From assembly GCF_013359775.1 (NCBI RefSeq), contig NZ_JABMCI010000041.1, positions 39,841 to 103,840 of the forward strand: a stretch of DNA of 64,000 nucleotides. Reading direction: 5' to 3'. Source of the stretch: Cellulomonas humilata (GTDB taxonomy: Bacteria; Actinomycetota; Actinomycetes; Actinomycetales; Cellulomonadaceae). The position numbers were made by a program, and so were the translations under genes. Under the pieces are notes generated by a model. The model had not been told where the DNA came from. It saw nothing but the letters and a program-made list of their open reading frames with translations, and ran no database searches. How positions within the stretch are numbered: position 1 is the stretch's first letter; the number at the start of each line of letters is the position of its first letter. Of the stretch, positions 26,534 through 33,118 are shown in pieces.

Positions 26534-27738
26534 GCCCCGACCTCTCCCGCGCGCTGCACGACGCCGTCGACACCGGCCCCGACGACGCGCCCTTCGACGT
26601 CCTGTCCCTCACCGGCCGCATCCGGCGCCGCCGGACCGTCCGCGCGGGGGTGCGTGGCGGGGTGGCCGTCGGTGCCGTCGGGGCCGTGGCGTTCGGCGCC
26701 GTGTACGTCGGGGGGCGACAGCCGTCGTCCGTCCTTCCCGCGGCGCGGGCCGATGCCGGCCCTGGTACGTGCGGGTCGGACATCGGACTCCTCCCGACGG
26801 CCGAGCCCGGTCGTGTCGGTCTGCTGCCGTCGACGGACGGCTCCTGGTACATGGACGAGCCTTCCTCCATCCCCCCTCAGGGCACCGATCTGGGAACCCT
26901 GCTCGGGCGCACCATGAGCCCGGTCCTCGTCCGCGAGCTGTCGCCGGATGCTCGGGACGCCGCGGTCGCCGAGCTGGTGCGCAGCGCGAACGAGTCGTTG
27001 GCCGACGCGGAGGCGCACCGCGCGAGCAGGCTGGCCAACCCCCCAGGTGGCGCCCCGCTCACCGCGGGCGAGGTCGACGCCCTGGACCGTGGCGTGGAGG
27101 TCGCGCGCGACCAGCTCGAGCTCGCGCAGACCTCGGAGTCCATCACCGTCGTCGGCGACGAGCTCGACAGCCGGGTCCTGATCACCCACGACGGCACGGT
27201 CGTGGCGTCCGACGCCGACCCCGCGCCGGACCCGCGGTATGCGTGGATGTCCTCGTCCGACCGCTCCGTGGCCATGGGCCTGACGAGCACGGAGCTGATC
27301 ACCTGCGCCACGGACGGAGAACCCGGGGGCGTGCCGTTGCCCGCCGGCGAGTACTCGGTCTACGTGAGCTATGCCGAGGCGGGCGGGCGCGCCGTGGCGG
27401 GCCCCTGGTCCCTGACCCTGCTCGACATGCCCCCGGCACCGACCGGCTTCCCCGAGGGCTTCCCGGTCGACGACGTCCCCCTCATCGGTGGCCGGCTGGT
27501 GTCGGTCACCCCGATGGCTGGGTCGAGCGGCGAGGGGTGGAGCGTCGTGATCGCCGCCGACGGGGACGACGCCGCCAAGGAGGCCGTCCGGCTGCTCGGC
27601 GACGACTGGTCGACCTACCCGGCGCTCGCGCCCCCGCCCGGCATCACCTTCCCCGTGGCGGGGTGGGAGGTCGGCGTCACAGCATCGACGTCGGAGGACG
27701 GAGAGCCGACGGTCGTCTACTCGATCCTCCCGGACTGA
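26530..27738 (+). CDS. Membrane-anchored sensor/anti-sigma-like protein (cassette 2)
   Basis: 402 residues. A cytoplasmic segment with RIRRRR (about 30-36), one membrane helix (about 43-61), then an extracellular region. This includes a Ser/Ala/Glu-rich helical part (about 135-205), a strand with LITHDGTVVAS, and PLPAGEYSVYVSY, which recalls the PLPAGxY turn of the cassette 1 partner. Only one copy of that repeat type is seen here. There is no zinc anti-sigma motif. By position it should control the cassette 2 sigma factor, but binding is inferred. Confidence 0.7.
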   Translation: MSPDLSRALHDAVDTGPDDAPFDVLSLTGRIRRRRTVRAGVRGGVAVGAVGAVAFGAVYVGGRQPSSVLPAARADAGPGTCGSDIGLLPTAEPGRVGLLPSTDGSWYMDEPSSIPPQGTDLGTLLGRTMSPVLVRELSPDARDAAVAELVRSANESLADAEAHRASRLANPPGGAPLTAGEVDALDRGVEVARDQLELAQTSESITVVGDELDSRVLITHDGTVVASDADPAPDPRYAWMSSSDRSVAMGLTSTELITCATDGEPGGVPLPAGEYSVYVSYAEAGGRAVAGPWSLTLLDMPPAPTGFPEGFPVDDVPLIGGRLVSVTPMAGSSGEGWSVVIAADGDDAAKEAVRLLGDDWSTYPALAPPPGITFPVAGWEVGVTASTSEDGEPTVVYSILPD

Positions 27739-27781
27739 CCCGTCAGCCGATCGGCGCGACAGTTGCACGCGCACCCGCTGC

Positions 27782-28117
27782 TCAGGCGTCGAGGGCCGCC
27801 TCGACCGTCTCGTGCACGGTGAACACCTGGAGCAGCGCGGTGATCCGGAAGACCTTGAGCAGCCGCTCGGAGTCGATCACCAGCTGCAGCTGACCGCCGG
27901 CCAGCCGGACCTTCTTCAGGGTCCCGACGAGCACGCCGAGACCGGTCGAGTCCATGAACCGGACCCCGCGCAGGTCGATGACCAGGTCGGTGCGGTCACG
28001 GTCGAGCAGCTCGGCAAGCTGGTCGCGCAGGGTGTCGGCCGAGGACACGTCGATCTCGCCCTCGACCTCCACGACGGTGCGGGGACCCACGTCCCGGCTG
28101 GTCACATGCACGTCCAT
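27782..28117 (-). CDS. STAS-domain anti-sigma factor antagonist
   Basis: 111 residues, a single STAS domain of the SpoIIAA/RsbV type. VVEVEGEIDVSSADTLRDQL (15-34) and LVIDLRGVRFMDSTGLGVL (45-63) are diagnostic; S57 in MDSTGL is the expected phosphorylation site for a partner anti-sigma kinase. No kinase or phosphatase gene is adjacent. The gene sits just after nrdDG, and its Shine-Dalgarno lies inside one arm of a 13-bp inverted repeat, so its translation may be structure-controlled or depend on its own promoter. Confidence 0.92.
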   Translation of the reverse strand: MDVHVTSRDVGPRTVVEVEGEIDVSSADTLRDQLAELLDRDRTDLVIDLRGVRFMDSTGLGVLVGTLKKVRLAGGQLQLVIDSERLLKVFRITALLQVFTVHETVEAALDA

Positions 28118-28120
28118 ATC

Positions 28121-28158
28121 GTCCCCCTCTCTGCGCGAAGTTAAACAGAGAGGGGGAC
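28121..28158 (-). terminator. 13-bp hairpin after nrdG that includes the STAS-gene ribosome-binding site
   Basis: Perfect arms GTCCCCCTCTCTG (28121-28133) / CAGAGAGGGGGAC (28146-28158) with a 12-nt loop. It starts 8 nt after the nrdG stop and ends 3 nt before the STAS ATG. In the transcript, the arm nearer the STAS gene is the AGAGGGGGA Shine-Dalgarno. It can act as a terminator for nrdDG, a switch on STAS translation, or both. Confidence 0.75.
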
Positions 28159-28166
28159 CGATCGGG

Positions 28167-28811
28167 TCACGCGGGCAACCGGCGCGCCTCCGCCAGAGCC
28201 GCCTGGTACTCGGTCGTCGTGCCGTCCGGCCTGACCTCCTGGAGCACGTGGTCGCGCACCCCGAGGTCGGCCAGGACGGCCCCGAGCTCCGCCACGTCGG
28301 CGTCGCTCAGGACTGTCGGGTCGACCGTGGTGCGCACCTGCACGTCGACCCCCGCGTCGAGCACCAGCCGTAGCGAGGTGAACGCGGCGTCCGCGCTGGT
28401 CCGCGGTCCGCCGACCTGGGTGATCGCGCGGTACAGCCGCGCAGGAGCCTTCACGTCCAGCCCCACCCAGTCGACGTGCGGGAGCACGGCCTCGAGCCGC
28501 CGCGGGTAGGCGCCGGACGTGTGCAGTCCCACGCCGAACCCGGCGTCGTGCACCTGCACCGCGGCGTCGCGCAGCGCCCACTGCATCGTCGGCTCCCCGC
28601 CCGAGAAGACCAGCCCGTCGAGCAGCCCGTGCCGGCGGTCCAGCAGGCCGAGCACGTCCTCCCACGGGACCTGCCCGGGAGCGCGCGGATCGAGGATCGA
28701 CGCGTTGTGGCAGTAGGTGCACCGCCACGGGCAGCCCTGCAGGAAGACCGTCGCGACGAGCTTTCCCGGCCAGTCGCACGACGACAACGGCACCAGACCC
28801 GCGATGTTCAC
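28167..28811 (-). CDS. nrdG: Anaerobic ribonucleoside-triphosphate reductase activating protein
   Basis: 214 residues, radical-SAM activase that installs the glycyl radical on NrdD. The [4Fe-4S] motif CPWRCTYC (CxxxCxxC) lies near the N-terminus after LVPLSSCDWPGKLVATVFLQG, followed by the SAM-binding SGGEPTMQ and VGLDVKAPARLYRA. GTG 28811 overlaps the nrdD stop as GTGA. It functions with NrdD in oxygen-free growth. Confidence 0.95.
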   Translation of the reverse strand: MNIAGLVPLSSCDWPGKLVATVFLQGCPWRCTYCHNASILDPRAPGQVPWEDVLGLLDRRHGLLDGLVFSGGEPTMQWALRDAAVQVHDAGFGVGLHTSGAYPRRLEAVLPHVDWVGLDVKAPARLYRAITQVGGPRTSADAAFTSLRLVLDAGVDVQVRTTVDPTVLSDADVAELGAVLADLGVRDHVLQEVRPDGTTTEYQAALAEARRLPA

Positions 28812-30598
28812 ACGAGCGCCGGCTCTCGGAACGGCGTGCGCTCGGCGTGCTCGCCCTGCTTGCCGATGTTGAACGAGCTGACCGGGCGGTGGTACCCCAT
28901 GACGCGGGTCCACACCTCGCACGTCTGGCCGCACGTGGTGCACGTCTGGTGCTCACCCGCGAGGTAGCCGTGGTTCGGGCAGATCGAGAACGTCGGCGTC
29001 ACGGTCAGGTACGGCAGCCGGAACGTCGACAGGGCGCGCTTGACCAGCTGGCGGCAGGCGTCCGCGGTGGACAGCCGCTCGGCCATGTAGAGGTGCAGCA
29101 CCGTGCCGCCCGTGTACTTGGTCTGCAGCTCGTCCTGGCGGGTCAGCGCCTCGAACGGGTCGTCGGTGAACCCGACCGGCAGCTGCGAGGAGTTCGTGTA
29201 GTACGGGTGGTCGTCGGTGCCGGCCTGGAGGATCCCGGGGAACCGGCGCCGGTCCTCCTTGGCGAACCGGTACGTGGCGCCCTCCGCGGGGGTCGCCTCC
29301 AGGTTGTACAGGTGACCGGTCGCCTCCTGGAGCTCCACCATGCGGGCGCGGACGTGGTCGAGCACCCGCAGGACCAGCTCGTGGCCTCGCGGGTCGACGA
29401 TGCCGTACTCGTCGCCCGTGAAGTTGCGGACCATCTCGTGCAGGCCGTTGACGCCGATCGTCGAGAAGTGGTTCTCGAGGGTGCCCAGGTACCGGCGCGT
29501 GTACGGGAACAGGCCGTCGTCGATCAGGCGCTGGATGAGCTCGCGCTTGAGCTCCAGGGACGTGCACGACAGGTCGATCAGGCGGTCGAGCTCCGCGAAC
29601 AGGCCGGCCTCGTCGCCGCGGTGCACGTAGCCGAGCCGGGCGCAGTTGATGGTCACCACGCCGATGGAGCCGGTCTGCTCCGCCGACCCGAACAGCCCGT
29701 TGCCGCGCTTGAGCAGCTCGCGCAGGTCCAGCTGGAGGCGGCAGCACATGGACCGGACGTCGCCGGGGTTCAGCTCGGAGTTGAGGAAGTTCTGGAAGTA
29801 CGGCAGCCCGTACTTGGCGGTCATCGCGAACAGCGCCTCGGCGTTCTCGCTGTCCCAGTCGAAGTCCTTGGTGATGTTGTACGTGGGGATCGGGAACGTG
29901 AACACGCGGCCCGACGCGTCGCCCGTGGTCATGATCTCGATGTACGCCCGGTTGATCATGTCCATCTCGACCTGCAGGTCGCCGTACGTGAAGTCGCACG
30001 GCTCCTCGGCGACGAACGGGACCTCGTCGCGCAGGTCGTCCGGGCACACCCAGTCGAACGTGAGGTTGGTGAACGGCGTCTGCGTGCCCCACCGCGACGG
30101 CACGTTGAGGTTGTAGACCAGCTCCTGGATGCCCTGGAGCACCTGCGCGTAGGTCAGGCCGTCCAGCCGCACGTACGGCGCGAGGTAGGTGTCGAACGAG
30201 CTGAACGCCTGTGCGCCGGCCCACTCGTTCTGCATGGTGCCCAGGAAGTTGACGATCTGGCCGACCGCGGCGCTGAAGTGGCGCGGCGGGCGGGCGTCGA
30301 CCTTGCCCGGGACGCCGTTGAGGCCCTCCTGGAGCAGGTTCCGCAGCGACCAGCCGGCGCAGTAGCCGGAGAGCATGTCGAGGTCGTGCACGTGCAGGTC
30401 GCCCTCGCGGTGCGCGGTCCCGACCTCGGGCGGGTAGACGTGGCTGAGCCAGTAGTTGGCGACGACCTTGCCGCTGGTCTGGAGGATCAGACCACCCAGC
30501 GAGTAGCCCTGGTTCGCGTTGGCGGACACCCGCCAGTCACTGCGGTCGAGGTACTCCTCGATCGACGAACCGACGTCCACGACGACCTTCTCCGACAT
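28808..30598 (-). CDS. nrdD: Anaerobic ribonucleoside-triphosphate reductase, ATP-cone apparently absent
   Basis: 596 residues, class III reductase making dNTPs without oxygen. Conserved blocks: GDLHVHDLDMLSGYCAGWSL, FTFPIPTYNITKDFDW, RSMCCRLQLD with the active-site Cys, a C-terminal zinc site (CPNHGY, CTTCGQTC) and the glycyl-radical loop RVMGYHRP with Gly at about residue 568. The N-terminus begins directly with the catalytic domain, so the usual allosteric ATP-cone of about 90 residues is not seen. ATG 30598 has GGAG 8 nt upstream. Paired NrdR-like boxes lie 42 nt or more upstream. Confidence 0.95.
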   Translation of the reverse strand: MSEKVVVDVGSSIEEYLDRSDWRVSANANQGYSLGGLILQTSGKVVANYWLSHVYPPEVGTAHREGDLHVHDLDMLSGYCAGWSLRNLLQEGLNGVPGKVDARPPRHFSAAVGQIVNFLGTMQNEWAGAQAFSSFDTYLAPYVRLDGLTYAQVLQGIQELVYNLNVPSRWGTQTPFTNLTFDWVCPDDLRDEVPFVAEEPCDFTYGDLQVEMDMINRAYIEIMTTGDASGRVFTFPIPTYNITKDFDWDSENAEALFAMTAKYGLPYFQNFLNSELNPGDVRSMCCRLQLDLRELLKRGNGLFGSAEQTGSIGVVTINCARLGYVHRGDEAGLFAELDRLIDLSCTSLELKRELIQRLIDDGLFPYTRRYLGTLENHFSTIGVNGLHEMVRNFTGDEYGIVDPRGHELVLRVLDHVRARMVELQEATGHLYNLEATPAEGATYRFAKEDRRRFPGILQAGTDDHPYYTNSSQLPVGFTDDPFEALTRQDELQTKYTGGTVLHLYMAERLSTADACRQLVKRALSTFRLPYLTVTPTFSICPNHGYLAGEHQTCTTCGQTCEVWTRVMGYHRPVSSFNIGKQGEHAERTPFREPALV

Positions 30599-30640
30599 GC
30601 CCCGTACTCCCTGCTCCACGATGAGGTGCCTCCGACCGCC

Positions 30641-30658
30641 ACCACAACATGCTGTGGT
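30641..30658. promoter_or_regulatory. NrdR-like box 1 upstream of nrdDG
   Basis: ACCACAACATGCTGTGGT is an 18-bp palindrome with one mismatched symmetric pair, resembling the ACACxxTATxTxGTGT-type NrdR box. Its centre is 32 bp from box 2, the three-turn spacing known for NrdR. Confidence 0.7.
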
Positions 30659-30673
30659 CGAGGCGGTCGATGA

Positions 30674-30689
30674 GGACTAGATGTAGAGA
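30674..30689. promoter_or_regulatory. NrdR-like box 2 upstream of nrdDG
   Basis: Minus-strand TCTCTACATCTAGTCC is a weaker match to an NrdR box (core CTACATCTAG). Paired with box 1 at 32 bp centre to centre, it supports NrdR repression of nrdDG. Confidence 0.55.
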
Positions 30690-30808
30690 TTTCTATGCCC
30701 GCGGCCTGGCGCGAGGTGGGCCTTAGGTCCCGGTCGCCGGACGGTCCCCGTGCGGGCATCGTCGTCGAGCGAGTGAAGTTGCGGCGTGTCGCTCCCGTCG
30801 GCCTTTCG

Positions 30809-31669
30809 TCAGCCCGGCGCGAACCGCACGGGGTCGCCCGGACGCAGCTGTCCGAGCCTCCCGTGGGCGTGCCGACGGACCACCGCGACCACCGGATAGC
30901 CCCCCGTGACGGGGTGGTCGACGCCGAACACGACGGGTCGACCGTCGGGCGGAACCTGCACCGCACCGACCACCAGACCCTCCGACGGGAGCTCGCGGCC
31001 CTCGTGCTGCGGGGTCCGCCCGAGGGTCGGCCCGTCGAGCCGCACGGCGACCCGGTTCGTCGCCGGCGTGACGCGGTACTCGTGCGGGCCGCACAGCCGT
31101 GCGAGCGCGTCGTCGAACCAGTCGGCGTGCGGGCCAGCCACGATCGGGAGCACGAGCCCCTCCGGGCGGACGGGGGCGATGTCGACCAGCGGCCAGTCCC
31201 GCGGCGCGGGGCCGACCGGCAGGACGTCCCCGGCGCCGAGCGGCTCCGGTCCGAGCCCGGCCAGCTGGTCGGTGCTGCGCGACCCCAGCACGGGCGGCAC
31301 GTCGATCCCGCCGCGCACGGCCACGTACGTCCGCAGGCCGAGCTCGACCGTGCCGAGCCGCAGCTCCGACCCGTCCCGCAGCTCGAGCACGGCCTCGTGC
31401 CCCACCGGTCGACCGTCCACCCACGCAGGCCCGTGCCCGCCGGTCAGCGCCACGGTCAGGTCGCCACGGGCGCGCACCCGCAGCCCGCCGAGCAGGACCT
31501 CAAGCCCGGCCGCACCCTCGTCGTTAGCGACCAGGCGGTTGGCCAGCCGAAGCGCCCCCGCGTCCGCCGCCCCGGAACGACCGACGCCGATGTGCGCCCA
31601 GCCGGGTCGCCCGAGGTCCTCCACGAGCGTGAGCAGCCCGGGCTCGACGACCTCCAGCGCACCCGTCAT
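30809..31669 (-). CDS. pxpC: 5-oxoprolinase subunit C (biotin-dependent carboxyltransferase-like, KipA family)
   Basis: 286 residues. LVEDLGRPGWAHIGVGRSGAADAGALRLANRLV near the N-terminus, then RTYVAVRGGIDVPPVLGSRST and the late VFGVDHPVTGGYPVVAVV are typical of the AHS2/KipA domain. With PxpA and PxpB it forms the prokaryotic ATP-dependent 5-oxoprolinase that opens pyroglutamate to glutamate. ATG 31669 overlaps the pxpB stop as ATGA. It is the last gene of pxpABC. Confidence 0.94.
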   Translation of the reverse strand: MTGALEVVEPGLLTLVEDLGRPGWAHIGVGRSGAADAGALRLANRLVANDEGAAGLEVLLGGLRVRARGDLTVALTGGHGPAWVDGRPVGHEAVLELRDGSELRLGTVELGLRTYVAVRGGIDVPPVLGSRSTDQLAGLGPEPLGAGDVLPVGPAPRDWPLVDIAPVRPEGLVLPIVAGPHADWFDDALARLCGPHEYRVTPATNRVAVRLDGPTLGRTPQHEGRELPSEGLVVGAVQVPPDGRPVVFGVDHPVTGGYPVVAVVRRHAHGRLGQLRPGDPVRFAPG

Positions 31670-32307
31670 GACGCCGTGAACCGGACTCGCGTGCCGGGCT
31701 GGAGCAGCGCGGGTGGTTCGCGGTCCACGTCGAACAGCTCGACGTCGCACCGGCCCAGCAGCCGCCACCCGCCGGGGGTCGCAGCCGGGTAGACCGCGCT
31801 GAACTCGTCGGCGATCGCCACCGAGCCGGCCGGGACGCGCTCGCGCGGGCTGTCCAGGCGCGGGACCCGCAGCAGCGGGTCGAGGCCGACGAGGTAGGCG
31901 AACCCCGGCATGAAGCCGCCGAACGCGACCGTGTACAGCACGCCGGTGTGCCGCGCGATCACGTCGTCGACGGACAGCCCTGCCAGGCGCGCGACGTCGT
32001 CGAGGTCGGCACCGTCGTAGACCACGTCGAGGACGACCTCGGTGGTGGAGGTCTCCCGTGCGACGTCGGTGCGCCCCGCCCACCACCGCTCGACAGGCAG
32101 GCTGCCGGCGTCGGCACCGTCGCGCACCCGGAGCAGGAGCGTGCGCGCGGCGGGCACCTGGTCGACGATGGCCGCCGCCTCCGGGTCCGTCGCCCGGGCG
32201 GCACGGACCGCGTCGTCCAGCGCGCGCACCTCGGCGAGATCCGCGAGCTCGACCAGGACGGCGTCGTCGCCGTAGGGGAGCACCCGAGGGCCCCGCGCGT
32301 CGGTCAT
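31666..32307 (-). CDS. pxpB: 5-oxoprolinase subunit B (KipI family)
   Basis: 213 residues. The AHS1 domain is marked by LPYGDDAVLVEL at the N-terminus, VVYDGADLDDVARLAGLS, FGGFMPGFAYLVGLDP, and VPAGSVAIADEFSAVYPAATPGGW (split here as VPAGSVAIADEF and VYPAATPGGW). It works with PxpA and PxpC. The start overlaps the pxpA stop as ATGA. Confidence 0.95.
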   Translation of the reverse strand: MTDARGPRVLPYGDDAVLVELADLAEVRALDDAVRAARATDPEAAAIVDQVPAARTLLLRVRDGADAGSLPVERWWAGRTDVARETSTTEVVLDVVYDGADLDDVARLAGLSVDDVIARHTGVLYTVAFGGFMPGFAYLVGLDPLLRVPRLDSPRERVPAGSVAIADEFSAVYPAATPGGWRLLGRCDVELFDVDREPPALLQPGTRVRFTAS

Positions 32308-33074
32308 GCGCCCGGTCCCGTGAAGGGCGCGACCGCCACCCCGTCACGCTCCAGGGCAGCCCGCACCGACCGGGCCAGCACCGCCGCTCCCGGGGTGTCC
32401 GAGTGCACGCACACCGACTCCGCGACCACCCGCACGTCCGATCCGTCGACCGCGCGCACCACGCCGTGCTGCGCCAGCCGGACCACCCGCGCGGCGACCT
32501 CGTCGGCGTCGGTGACCAGCGCCCCCGGCTCGGACCGGGGCACCAACGTCCCGTCCGACCGGTAGCCGCGGTCCGCGAAGGCCTCCGCGACCGCACGGCG
32601 ACCGGTCCGGGCGGCGATCTCCAGGACCGCGGACCCGGGAAGGCCCAGCACCGGCAGGTCCCCGACGCCCTCCATGACCGATCGAGCGTGCTCCTGGTGG
32701 TGCACGACCGCGTTGTAGAGCGCGCCGTGCGGCTTCACGTAGGCCACCCGGGTGCCTTCCCGGAGGGCGATCGCCGCCAGCACGGCGACCTGCTGCGTCA
32801 CCTGCGCGCGCAGCTCGTCGGCCGGCACGTCCAGGAACCGGCGGCCGAAGTGCTCGCGGTCCAGGTAGGACACGTGGGCACCGACGGCGACCCCGCGGGC
32901 CGCCGCCGCGCGGCACACGGCGGCCATGATCCGCTCGTCGCCCGCGTGGTAGCCGCACGCGACGTTCGCGCTGGTCACCACGTCGAGCAGCAGCATGTCG
33001 AGGCCGTCGACACCGGCCTCCCAGGCGTCGAGCTCCTCGCCGAGGTCGCAGTTGAGGTCGATCCGCACCGCCAT
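32304..33074 (-). CDS. pxpA: 5-oxoprolinase subunit A (LamB/YcsF family)
   Basis: 256 residues. IDLNCDLGEELDAW at the N-terminus, SANVACGYHAGDE, GVAVGAHVSYLD, VKPHGALYN and VCVHSDTPGA near the end are the family signatures, covering the predicted active-site Asp, His and Lys positions. It is the first gene of pxpABC. ATG 33074 has GGAGG directly upstream. It diverges from the helicase gene with a 44-bp gap. Confidence 0.96.
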   Translation of the reverse strand: MAVRIDLNCDLGEELDAWEAGVDGLDMLLLDVVTSANVACGYHAGDERIMAAVCRAAAARGVAVGAHVSYLDREHFGRRFLDVPADELRAQVTQQVAVLAAIALREGTRVAYVKPHGALYNAVVHHQEHARSVMEGVGDLPVLGLPGSAVLEIAARTGRRAVAEAFADRGYRSDGTLVPRSEPGALVTDADEVAARVVRLAQHGVVRAVDGSDVRVVAESVCVHSDTPGAAVLARSVRAALERDGVAVAPFTGPGA

Positions 33075-33118
33075 GCCTCCGATCCTGCCCGACGGGCGCC
33101 CGATGCGAGGATGGTCGG

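Noticed and set aside
30599..30619. nrdD starting at the GTG at 30619, or an ATP-cone hidden upstream
   Set aside because: The frame upstream crosses the NrdR-like box and encodes nothing resembling an ATP-cone.
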